Origin: Anaeramoeba flamelloides
Taxonomy: Eukaryota; Metamonada; Anaeramoebidae
Assembly (NCBI GenBank): GCA_027625915.1
Contig: JANTQA010000015.1
Location: forward strand, 6,663,001 to 6,727,000
DNA: 64,000 nt
Direction: 5' to 3'
The position numbers were made by a program, and so were the translations under genes. Position 1 is the first letter of the stretch. Every line of letters starts with the position of its first letter. Shown here piece after piece: positions 26,201-36,530 of the stretch. The notes under the pieces are model-generated. The model saw only the letters and a program-made list of their open reading frames with translations, searched no databases and had not been told where the DNA came from.

Positions 26201-27144
26201 TCAGTGAAAAATAAGTAAAAAACTAATAGTTAAATTTTTCATTTCACAACTATTTTTAAAATTAAAATTAAAATCAAAATCAAAATTGACAATTTTTTTC
26301 TATTTGTTAATTTTTTAACAGAACGATATTAGAAAAAATAAAAGAAGGTTCATTCTTGTTATTTTTTTTGTACTATATTTTTATTCTATTGTTCCTTTTA
26401 TTTAACCTTTTAGTATGAGCGAAAAGCCCAAGAGTTGAATGCTGAATTGAAAAAATGCAAAATAATTTCAAGTCAATAATTTTTCTCGATCTTTGTTTTG
26501 GGAAATATTTTAAAGAAGCTAATATTCAACCAAAATGCTGAACTATTACCACTTTTAAACCAATTGTAATTCCTTGACAGCAAAAATAGCACAATCCAAA
26601 CAAAAACTTTCAAGACTTTTACAAATTTTCAGACTGGAAGTCAACAAGATTTCAGTTTCTCTGATATTCTTTCATATTTTTTCAAATTTCAAATACTTTT
26701 AACAAACTTTTACAAACCCAAGTCAAAAAAGGGTAAATAATAATAAATAATTAAAAGAAAAACATTTTGATTTTTAAGTAAAATTTTTGAAAATTTATAT
26801 CTAAACGAAAAATATTTGTTACGGCTTTCAATTTCCTGAAACCGCTTTTTGTGAAAACCAAAAAGTGGAAATTTGTTTAAATTACATATTTTTTAATCGT
26901 TTGTATTGTCAAAACTTTTAAATTGACAGATTAGATTTTGATCATAGAATTACTTTCAAAATTTGGAACAATTTCAAAAAAACAAAAGTTTTGTCAGTTA
27001 AAAAAGTGACTACAATTTTTGTGCCATTCTTGTTGTGTTATTAATTAGAAATGAACATTTTTTTGAGAAGTTGCTCAAAATTCATTTTAATATTCTTCTT
27101 CCTCCTTATCCTCTTCGTCAATTAACATAATTCTTATTCCCAAA

Positions 27145-27963
27145 ATGTCAATAATCATAGGCATGCTCATCTTCAAAATCATTTCACTTCTAGTTCTATT
27201 GGTACCATCATTGATGGTCATCAAAAGGTTAGTGCAACAAAATAAAAAAGGATTTGACAAAAGCTACCACAATTTCTTTTATATCTTGATTTTTGTTGGT
27301 GGCTGGGGATGTATAATACTTCTCCTTGTGTCTATCAAAAAGTTTGATTTCAAGAAGTACCCGCCACTATTAGATGTGCTTTATCCAATCTTTTTATTTA
27401 TTTCCATTTATGCAAACCAAACAATCATTGTGATCCAAGCAAATTTGTATTACATGTGCAAACTTCGAAACGAAAAAATTGCAAAAAAAAAAACAAAAAT
27501 AATTTTTATAGTGATTACAATTCTTCAAATAATCAGTTGTTCCTTTTCACCCTACTGGCCCAAATTCTTGGAAAGAGGAAAAACCTTTCAAGTTATATTC
27601 TATACTGCTTTTACAGTTTTTTCAATTTGGCCCCTATATATTGCATTCTATTTCTTTTTCAAAATCAAGTCTATTGTCAAAAGTGTTGCAGATGAGAAAA
27701 TTATGAAACAAATCAAAAAATTGCTTTATGTCATCCTCGTTTGGCTATTTTTTTTTATACTAGTAATTGTATTTAACCACATATACTATTTCACAAACTA
27801 CCCTCGAACAACCTTTTTATTATTGCTAAGTGGATCTTTTTATTTTTTAGCTTCAATCCCCCCAACTTTGTGTATGGTTTTCTTATTTAGAACGCCCAAA
27901 TACCAATCAGAACAACTCCTTCTTTCAGATTCAAGTTCTGAAATTGAATTAAGCCGAGACTAG
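27145..27963 (+). CDS. Seven-helix membrane protein, unrecognised family
   Basis: A 272-residue single-exon protein. Seven hydrophobic helices can be counted at about residues 7-29, 43-63, 77-97, 115-138, 153-175, 191-213 and 222-247. Loops are short and basic, and the cytosolic-looking tail carries EQLLLSDSSSEIE. A dileucine-like acidic cluster of this kind often serves endocytic or lysosomal sorting (inference). The layout resembles a small seven-helix receptor or the plant TOM1/THH1-like proteins, but no diagnostic motif (no DRY, no NPxxY) is seen, so I assign no function. No signal peptide, no cysteine-rich domain. The ATG at 27145 follows an in-frame TAA and a CAAAATG context. The gene lies alone between long spacers. 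Confidence 0.75.
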   Translation: MSIIIGMLIFKIISLLVLLVPSLMVIKRLVQQNKKGFDKSYHNFFYILIFVGGWGCIILLLVSIKKFDFKKYPPLLDVLYPIFLFISIYANQTIIVIQANLYYMCKLRNEKIAKKKTKIIFIVITILQIISCSFSPYWPKFLERGKTFQVIFYTAFTVFSIWPLYIAFYFFFKIKSIVKSVADEKIMKQIKKLLYVILVWLFFFILVIVFNHIYYFTNYPRTTFLLLLSGSFYFLASIPPTLCMVFLFRTPKYQSEQLLLSDSSSEIELSRD

Positions 27964-29459
27964 TCATTACAGAGACATACAAATCACACACCTTTTTTTA
28001 CCTTATTACTTAACAATTTGTTCTTTTTTTTTTGGCGATGCTTTGACATTTTCAATAAGGGCAATGAAATGAAAACTTTTTTTCCAACTTTTAGTCTCAA
28101 AGTATGAAACTTGTAAATCTAAAACCCTGGAAAAGCACTAATTGGGATCTTTGGTTGGTTGAAGATCCAATAAAAACTATTGTAATAAATAATATTCAAT
28201 TTTTTTAGCTTTATGTTGAATGACATATTTTTTTTTTTTTTTTTAATTTAAACAGAGTTTTCAGATACTTTAGGATGAAGAAGTGAAGTCAAATACTGGG
28301 GAACACTTTCAGCTCAGATTTTTCACATATCGTTGTCAAAATAACTCGTGTAGAAAAGTTTAATCTGTGTTTCAAAATAAAATGTGTGTTTCTTTTTTTC
28401 TGGTAATCCTTATACATTAAATGATGTTCAGAAAGTATCAGTAAACAATAGGAGAATATGAAATAGGTTTCTTATATTCTACTATTAAAAAAGAAATTCT
28501 CAAAATGAAGGATCAAAAGTTAAATGCTGCTCAAAAGATAGAGTAAATTTTATCGGAAATTTTTATCATAAAATAAAAAAATTTAAAAAATCCAGGATTT
28601 TTCTGAAAAATTTTTAACAAATTCAATTCTGAATTTAAAATTTTTATAAATAATAGACGAGTTTAGCTTCAAATTTAAGTTTGCTTTTGGTATATAATTG
28701 GTCACTGAATTAAATGATCTCCAGTGGTGTAAATAACCCGTGTTTACAACCTTTAACCCATTACTAAAATTTAACTCGTGTTTTTTTTTCAGACTTGGGT
28801 ATTTGAAGATAGGAAGATACACACATATTCTTGGTTCGGATTTAAATTAACTTTAGAGGTTAGATCTTTGATTAGTCAAAATGGCTCAATAATATTAAAT
28901 GCTTTTGTTTCAAAAATTTCATCATATTTACAAAATTTCTGAGATCCAATAATTTTTTTATAAAAATTCAAAAAATGAAATTATGTTCATTATTTTGTCA
29001 AAAAATTACATTTTAATCTTTCAATATCTTCATAATTCTTTTTTAAAATTTATATAAAGAACACTAATTAATGTTTATATACTGTTTATACCCCATTGAT
29101 TTGTTTCGTTTATTTCTAGAGTCAGCCAATATTTTTTGCATGAGCTAAATTTTAGTAATGGGTTAAAAGAAAAAACACGGGTTATTTACACCACTGTATT
29201 AAAAAAAGAAGTTATTAAAAAGGATGTTTTTTTTTCTTTGAAACACGAGTTATCTGCCTGAAATAGATATTTTTCAGCTGTTGTAGTTGAAAAACAAAAT
29301 TTAAATTGTATAAAATTGCTTAAATTTTTTTTTTTTTTTTCATTTTGAAGGGAGATATTTAATTAGATGTTACAGCCTTTATGTTCTTTTTCATTTAAGA
29401 AATAAACCGAAAATTTCTATATACTCTTTGTTTATTTCTTAAATTCTAAAAAACTGTAG
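27964..29459. other. Spacer with one inverted-repeat element
   Basis: Holds the element at 28722-29196 and scattered text such as AACTCGTGT/AACACGAGTTAT, at 28341 and 29242, that may mark a second, outer pair of inverted ends. No gene seen; the open frame at 28583-28822 falls across the element's left arm. Confidence 0.45.
28722..29196. mobile_element. 475-bp inverted-repeat element, CAGTGGTGTAAATAACCCG family
   Basis: Left end CAGTGGTGTAAATAACCCGT; right end is its reverse complement, ACGGGTTATTTACACCACTG. Arms are about 55 bp and include TTAACCCATTACTAAAATTT. TA follows the right end, but the left flank is TC, so the target duplication is imperfect. A CAGTG terminus is typical of Tc1/mariner relatives. 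Interior is non-coding. Confidence 0.75.
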
Positions 29460-29867
29460 TTAGCTTTTCCAGAATTTAAAAGAATTGAGTAAAATCTTTG
29501 TTTTTTTCTCCATTCTTTTGAATTCCAAAAAAAGCACCTTTAGATTGTCTTTAATTTTTATGTTTATTAATAAAATCATTCGATTTTTACAGATAAAATA
29601 GAAAACCCCAAGAAAAACTAGACACTTGAGGACACTTTTCCTAATTTCTAAACAAAAATTTAGAAATTTCAATAAAGAATCATAATTCTCTTTATTATTA
29701 ACTAATGACAAAATACATGTTGATTCTTTATTTTGAATAACACCAATGATATTATTCGGATTATTGTTGTTAATTTGAATTAAATCTTTAATCCAAAATT
29801 TAAGGTTATTTTCTTCATAGAATGAACAGTCCGATAAAAAATGATCGATATCTACAACAATTTCCAA
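29460..29867 (-). mobile_element. Non-LTR (LINE-type) retroelement, C-terminal fragment
   Basis: The open frame begins VVDIDHFLSDCSFYEEN and continues to LSLVNNKENYDSLLKFLNFC and LEIRKSVL. A His-x4-Cys knuckle followed by a helix ending in a Leu-rich stretch and an Arg is the usual C-terminal tail of LINE polyproteins. The end of the frame runs into the dispersed palindrome at 29467-29526. Further minus-strand pieces with coding-like text lie upstream to about 31 kb, for example LCTWLKGETFTKKTFEKV near 30.7-30.8 kb, in other frames, so the copy is degenerate. I prefer this reading to an independent host gene. Confidence 0.45.
29467..29526. repeat. Dispersed palindrome of about 60 bp
   Basis: The half CCAGAATTTAAAAGAATTGA is answered by CATTCTTTTGAATTCC after a central AAAATC/T-run. 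Other copies lie at 30079, 52091, 52155, 62977, 63270 and 63383. Confidence 0.7.
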
Positions 29868-31201
29868 GTTGAAAATTTTTTTGAATAAATTACAAAGATT
29901 TTGTTTTTATTTTATTCTTATCATAAACACAAGAATATCTATTTAGATTATTTGTGAAATTTCTAAGTTTTAAGATGGAAGTAGAATCCTTCCATTTTAA
30001 ATATTTTTTGTTGATGTTTTTTTTTAATTCAAGAAATAAACAGAAAATTTCTTAAATTAAAAAAGAACACTCTTAGCGTTTCCAAAATTCAAAAGAATTG
30101 AGTAAAATCTTTGTTTTTTTCTCCATTCTTTTGAATTCTCGAAAATATAGGCACTCCACGACACAATAGTTTGTTTATATTGTTATTATATATAATATTT
30201 TTTTAAAATATTCCTGATTATTCTGCAAAGTACTATTTATTATTAAGTTTTCATTAAATTGATTACAATCCACATTTAGAAATTTTAAATTTTCTGCTTT
30301 CCAATTAATATTTTATCTTTTTTTGAAAATTTTCAATTTTCTGAAATGTGTTCAAAACCTAGAATTTCTGATTTCTTTTTGAGTTTAAATCTTCTTTTAT
30401 ATATCGAAATTCATACTTGGCCTATTTTTGCTTCAGTTTTATAAATTATTCTTGGAGAGTGTGTATTAATTTTAAAAAATTTAGTAACTTAGTTTTTTTT
30501 TCCAGTAATGTTTACAATTAAATTTGAATTTTTTGGAAAATTGATTTGACAAATTTTTTCCATTTGACAATTTTTTTCCGGAATGGTTATATTGAAAATA
30601 ACAAGATCACAAAATTTTTGACTAATATATATTGATATATTCCTTTATAATTTTACCACCTTGATTATTTTTTATTTTTTTGTTTTTGATTAAAAATCAT
30701 TTTGATTTTTTTAGAATTATCCTTTACTTTTTCAAAAGTTTTTTTTGTAAATGTTTCTCCTTTTAGCCAAGTGCATAAAAATTTCTATAAATTATCTTTA
30801 TTCAGTTTTGAAGCCTAAATTTCTTTTCGGATTTCTGTTTCAACCAAGTGATTTCAAAATATTACCAGTATTTATGCATATATATACCCCTTAGAACGAC
30901 AAATATACCAATTACCTTATAAATAAAAGTTTAATTTCAATTGTTATCAAAGCATTCTAAGATATAGGATTTAAAAAAAATATCTTGGAAAGAAAAATTT
31001 ATAATTAAAAATTGTATAGGTACATACAATTGAAAAATAACTTGAAAAAAATTTTTCAAACAATTTATCTTTGTTCTTTTTTGTTGGATCAATTCATGTA
31101 GGTTGGGGCTGTGTTTCGAAAAAAATGGGAAAACAGTTAAGATTTTAACAAAATGAAAAAACGAGAATTAAAAAGAAAATGAAACAAAAACAAGTCCCAA
31201 G
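29868..31201. other. Spacer with degenerate retroelement text
   Basis: Minus-strand coding-like fragments in several frames between 30.1 and 31.0 kb probably belong to the retroelement whose tail lies at 29460-29867. No intact frame. Confidence 0.35.
30079..30140. repeat. Dispersed palindrome of about 60 bp
   Basis: Almost identical to 29467-29526 (AAAAGAATTGAGTAAAATCT followed by TTCTTTTGAATTC). Both are preceded by text like GAAATAAAC.GAAAATTTC, so the conserved unit is wider than the palindrome. Confidence 0.7.
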
Positions 31202-31438
31202 ATGAAAACTAAAATAAAGAATATCAATCTTTATAAAACAATAGAAGAACTCCAAAATGAATTAAACCAGCTAGGAATTGATGCTTAGAACCCAAAAGAA
31301 GATAAATCAAAGACAGGGCAGAATTCTGGTACATACGATTACAGTAAGCACAACGAGAATTGGAAATCTAGTTCACTTGAAGATCTTGAAATCGAGCGAG
31401 ATTTTTTAATTGTTCAATTAATGAAATTTTTTGTTTGA
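31202..31438 (+). pseudogene. Small coding-like stretch interrupted by one TAG
   Basis: From the ATG at 31202 the frame encodes 28 residues (containing KTIEELQNELNQLGIDA), meets TAG at 31286-31288, then stays open for another 49 codons (NPKEDKSKTGQ, KHNENWKSSSLEDLEIERD) to TGA at 31436-31438. Composition on both sides is mixed and hydrophilic, unlike the surrounding AT DNA. TTAG just before the second part could be a 3' splice site, so a short spliced gene is the alternative to a pseudogene. No family recognised. Confidence 0.35.
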
Positions 31439-31723
31439 CAGCTATTCTCAAAAAGTGAGTACAAAAGTTTAAAAAAGTTTCTGAAATCATTTGGTTTGTT
31501 CTTTTAAGTTGAGTGGGTGTGACTTTTTACAATTTTTGTTCCTCACTTTTGAAAAACCAATGTATTTTTTTTTTTAGGTTTTTTTTGTTTGAGTGTTTTC
31601 TGTTTTTTTTTATGATTGCTTAAAAAAAAATAAAGATCATGAAACGAACAAACCAAAGCATAAAAGTGGTTTAAGTTTATTTAAAATTTCGCTTTGATTT
31701 CAAAAGGAGCCAAAAAATCTGCG

Positions 31724-32044
31724 TTAATATTTTTCAAATTTGTATAGGTGGCCTTTTTCTTTTTTAAGTTTATTGATAATTTCATGCAGTGTAATATTTT
31801 CTGGGTTTGAGCTCTTATTTACTATCTCTGCAGAGTCATGCGAAATTTGTAAAAGGAAACGGTAAAGAACTGTTTCTTCAGGTTCATAGCTTACCACTTT
31901 TCGATTGCACCCCATTCTACCAAGCCTCCTCAAGCCAGGCTTTGTGAATTGGATTTTTAGATTTTGTTTTCTTAACCCTCCAGCTCCACTGCCCGAACCA
32001 ACACCCCTTGTTTGCCCGTTTCCACAAAATTGTGCTTGTGTCAT
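31724..32044 (-). CDS. Divergent histone H4-like protein
   Basis: A 106-residue single-exon protein with the length and order of histone H4 (usually 102-103). TKPGLRRLGRMG at residues 34-45 matches the H4 segment TKPAIRRLARRGG. EPEET at 54-58 matches the IYEET start of the long helix, and FLLQISHDSAEIV covers its second half. ITLHEIINKLKKEKGHLYKF matches [20 protein letters not shown]. About two residues seem deleted near the start of the long helix and one or two gained near the second loop. The tail (residues 1-25) is Gly/Ser/Gln-rich with no lysine, so counterparts of the acetylated Lys5, 8, 12 and 16 are missing. H4 is normally almost invariant, so this is probably a specialised variant. 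A decaying copy is the alternative, but the frame is clean and the helices are preserved. Confidence 0.78.
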   Translation of the reverse strand: MTQAQFCGNGQTRGVGSGSGAGGLRKQNLKIQFTKPGLRRLGRMGCNRKVVSYEPEETVLYRFLLQISHDSAEIVNKSSNPENITLHEIINKLKKEKGHLYKFEKY

Positions 32045-33232
32045 GGTATTTGAGAAATTAAAACCAGATAAACTCTTTATGTAAGAGCAAGAAATAAAAT
32101 TAAAATAGTTGAACTTTAAAATTTAAAAAATGAAAAGAATATTTTTGAAAGATACTTCAAAATAGACAGTTCTCTTTCAAATTTTTTCTTTCAAGAAGAG
32201 GTTTCTCAATAAACTTTAGGATTAATATCAGGATCATATTTTTTTTTTAAGATTAAATTTTGTAAAAACCATAACTAAACATTAAATTATTAATTTTCAA
32301 ATAATTTATTCCTTGAAGGTTGTAATTTCGAAACGAATACCTCAGATACACTTCAACAATACCTTTATTGCATTTTTATTAATTTAAAAGAAAAAATTAA
32401 AAAATCTTCAAATAGATTTAAAAGAAAATTTCTAAAAAAAATTGACAGAATCTTGAAATTGAAAAATAGAGTAAAAAAATACACATAATACTAAAATTTG
32501 CTCTTAATGAGAAATTTTCAGATCTGATCTTAGTGTTTTTAAAAGTTTGATCAATTTTTTTCATTTTAAAAAAGTTCAAAATTAAACCTATTTCTGAATT
32601 ATTTCAAAAAAATATTTCCTTTGAAGAACAAAGTAGTCTTCTGTATGTGTGAAGAAAGTATAAAACAATACACTTTAAAAATAAAAACACCTATTTTGAA
32701 AAGAATTTATAATAAAAAATATATTTAATTTCAAAAAATTTTACAATAATTATTTTAAACTTTTAAACAATAATAATTTATTTGATTTAAAGAAGATTTC
32801 TAATCAATTTTTTCAATTTATTAAATTAAAATAGAAGATATAAAAAAAATCAAACAAAGAAATTAAAAATTCGACCAAAACACTTTTTTAAAACCTGGAA
32901 AATTCAACTTAAAGACTAAATAAATACTATTTAATTTGATTATTTATTATCAATAATTAAATTACCCAATCTTAATTCTTTCAGTGGGTTATTTGCAACA
33001 CAGAGATTAAATATATATATTATAGACTTTAGAATTATTTTTCAATTTTTCAAAGATTTACAAAAAGAATAAAAATAATTATAATTAATAATTATAATAA
33101 TCAAAAAATGATAATATATTATCAATTAACCGATTTTAATAAAAACAATCCATTGTCTAAAATCTTAATAGTTGGAAAAGAATATTACATAATCTTTTAA
33201 ATTTCAAGACATTTAATAAATATTTGTGAATG

Positions 33233-33605
33233 CACAAGAGTAAATATGAAATGTTGTAAAAAAAGAGTTTTTACAATTTTAGGGATAAATAAAGAGTTCC
33301 ATGCAATTACTCACAATTTAATTATAGTAAATATTAATTCTTATTATCTTAATAGACTAATAAGAATTTTAATCAAAAAATCGTTTGATAAATACTAATA
33401 CATTGTTTGAATAATGATTTTTTTTTTTAAATTGATAGATTGATATTTACCAAACGATTTTTTGATTAAAATTCTTATTAGTCTATTAAGATAATAAGAA
33501 TTAATATTTACTATAATTAAATTGTGAGTAATTGCATGGAACTCTTTATTTATCCCTAAAATTGTAAAAACTCTTTTTTTTACAACATTTCATATTTACT
33601 CTTGT
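33233..33605. repeat. Nearly perfect long hairpin: about 163-bp arms, about 47-bp loop
   Basis: From CACAAGAGTAAATATGAAAT (33233) to about 33395 the sequence is repeated as its reverse complement from about 33443 to ATTTACTCTTGTG (33605). By eye the arms differ by one base in an A run and a couple of positions at the loop edge. The loop is T-rich. No TA or longer direct repeat is obvious at the outer ends and there is no coding capacity. It could be a foldback transposon, a recent inverted duplication, or a source of hairpin RNA. Confidence 0.9.
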
Positions 33606-33801
33606 GTAGAAGAAAAGAACACTTTTTTCAAAAAGACACTTCACAAATTTTCACACACTAAAATTGAATTTGTAAAAAAAAAATCCCAATTTAATAAATT
33701 CTAGAACAAATACCCAAATTAGAAACATTCAATGAGTGGAAGTTTAACAATTGTTTATAAATTACAATATCCACAAAAAAAAAATAAATAATTGGGTAGA
33801 G

Positions 33802-34275
33802 CAGTGAAAAAAATACCGGACATGAAAAAAATCCCGAACAGGATTTTTAATTGTGAGTATTAGTAAAATTATTGTGTAATTTCATTTATCTACAATCAAA
33901 TTCATTTTTTTAAGAATCGAACTTTTTAAATTATAACCCCCCCCACTTATTAGAATGATGATTGATGGAATCAAACTTGTTCAAAACACCATTCAATCAA
34001 TCAAAAAACAAGAAGAAAAATTATCATTTTCCAAACACTAGTAAACCTCAATAAAACTGGATTGTTTTTCAAAAAAAGTTGATCAACATAGGCTATCAAA
34101 CAATTACTCGAGTATTCTAGAGACACCTTACTTTGATGGACTTTAGGTAGGTTTATTACTAATCTTATAAAAAAATTGGTTATTTATAATAAGGATTTGA
34201 TTGAAAATCAATTGAAATTAGACAAAAATTTTACTAATACTCACAATTAAAAATCTTGTACGATATTTTTTTACC
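33802..34275. mobile_element. About 470-bp inverted-repeat element, CAGTGAAAAAAATACCGG family
   Basis: Left arm GATTTTTAATTGTGAGTATT at 33842 pairs with AATACTCACAATTAAAAATC near 34237-34256. The outer ends are AAAAAAATNCCG.ACA types; on the left this end motif occurs twice in a row (33804 and 33823). Interior is non-coding. Non-autonomous DNA element likely. Confidence 0.65.
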
Positions 34276-36337
34276 TACTATATATAAATAAACTATTGGT
34301 ATGTTAAAAATTTTGGAGAGAGAAAAACAAAAAAATGTAATGATAAATTTGTAAAAATTCTATTTGGAATATTGATCAATCAAATGTTTGGATAACAAAA
34401 AGTAATTTTATTTGAGTTCTTCTATTTTAACGGAACAACTCAACTTTAACATAATATCAATTGTTGATAAAAATTTTAATCGAACGAAAAAAGATACTCA
34501 TTTCAAAAACTAAAATGAAATAAAACAGATAAAAGATAAAAAAATTTTTTTCAGCTAATACCAAAATTATAAATTGTTTCGAATTTAAATCAAATTGTAT
34601 TATTTTGATTCTTTGGACCATTTTAACTGCGTGGAAAATTTTTAATTTTAGTTTTGTTGGCTCGATGATGATTCTGCTTTAAATTCTTTTTTAAATCTGT
34701 CTAGAATCGTTTCAATTTACCTATATTTAAATGATTGAATCGGGTTATGTAATGGGAAAAATCATAAACAAATAGTTCAAAGATGAGATTTTTTTTTTTA
34801 AAAAAAAATAGATTTTAATTTACATTTCAAAGGCCAATATTGTGCGTTAGTAGTTCTATCTATAATTTACTCTTATCTAGTAATGTTAATATTAACGCTG
34901 GTTGTATCATTATTCGTTAGAAGTATTTCAAAATTTGTTGATATAAATATGTTAATAAAAATGAAAAATAAATGTATTTTTTTTTATTCAAGAAAATATT
35001 ATTCGAGAAATTTGATAAAAAATCGAAAAGATGATAAAAGTACAAATGATTTTAAACAATAATTATTTAGTTAAAGATTTTTACTCAATCCAAAGGTATT
35101 TTTTGATGATCTTAAACTTGTGGAATATATTTTTTTTTTCAATCAAAAAATAAAAAAACCAATTTCAACCTTAGAAAAGATATATATTATCTATATTAGA
35201 AAATTTTATTTTAAGATATTTTGATTATATCTATAATTAAATCACAATAAAGTTACAAAAATTACAATTATTTTGATTAAATCATGAAGTAATTGTTAAT
35301 ATCGGGATAATATATGTTCACAACAAAATATTTTATTTTTTATTGATTTAATTCCAGATCTTAAAAAAAAGAAATTTTATTTGATTTTATTATTCTTAAA
35401 GAGTGGTAATTGTACAAAAATTTTCCCTTTTAGCTGAAATTTTGTAATTATTAAGATATTTTTTTTTTCTTTTGTATACATTATGTAAGACTGTAGCATT
35501 TGATTGACAAATATTTAAAAAATGAAAAAAAAAAAAAAAAAAATTAAATTTATACACACATACAAGAAAAATAGAAATAAAAGTAAGAAATAATGAAGAT
35601 TTTAAAACAAGTAAGAAAAAAAAAATACTTAATTTCAAAATTTTTTGTGTCTGTTAGATAAATTTTTGTTTGTTTCCATTTATGTCTTTTTTTTTGGAAT
35701 GGTAACCTAATTTTTTTTAATAATAAGGTCATTTTGTTTGATTAACTATCAAATTAAAAATTTTAATTTATTAGATTTCATATTAGAATCTACAATATGC
35801 TACCTCAGTAAAGTTCTTAGTTTTGAAGAATAAGAATTTGATTTTCAATTTTTTCTTTTTATTGTTTACCCTTTTTTCTATAAGTATTCCAAATATTTAT
35901 AAAAAAATAAAAACACGTAAAAGATACAACTAGACACCATTCACCCAATCCAAGTAAGAACTCAACTCATTATATCAAACTTTTAATTCAGTCAACTGCA
36001 GATAATTCCAAAGCACCCCATTTGGCTTACTTCATTATATTTTACTTAAAAACCAGTTCCATTCGTTTATAATCTGATTAGAACAAGTTAGTTTAATTAA
36101 CATTGAATCATATCACCTTAACCAATTCTGATAAAATGGTTTTTTATTCATTTTGTCACAATCTATAAAAATATATTTTTTAAAAAAAAGATCAACCAAA
36201 GAACTTTAAAAGTTATTTCAAAAGGGTAAAAAGTCTAAAAAATCAAAATCCTGCGAAACAAAAATAATATAAATAATATGGTTTTCAAATCTTTTCTGAT
36301 GTTTATTAATTTATTTATTACACTTTCATTTTGAATA

Positions 36338-36530
36338 AAGTTAGTTTCAAATTTGAGAGAAAAACTTTTAACGATATTTAAGGCACCAAAAAACCTCAAA
36401 TTAAGGCACAAAATTTGAAATTTTTTTTTATAAATTATTTTACGAGAATCTGAATTATGTGCCTTAATTTGAGATTTTTTTTGTACCTTAATTGTTGTTG
36501 AATTTTGCTCCTTAAAAGTGGAACTGAATG
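36338..36530. mobile_element. Diverged CAGTCAGT-family inverted-repeat element, copy 4
   Basis: Right end CCTTAAAAGTGGAACTGAAT followed by G and TA; the interior carries AATTAAGGCACAAAATTTG and its inverse. The left end is worn (AGTTAGTTTCAAATTTGAGA). Oldest of the full-length copies here. Confidence 0.65.

Larger units (their letters stand above)
20426..27144. other. Gene-free spacer of about 6.7 kb
   Basis: Extremely AT-rich. Contains an inverted-repeat element at 20686-21091, a reverse copy of a dispersed repeat at about 21230-21330 and a TA-flanked element at 23052-23245. From 23.3 to 27.1 kb nothing is recognisable; the open frames at 23354-23545 and 24705-24896 are low-complexity chance frames. 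Confidence 0.5.
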
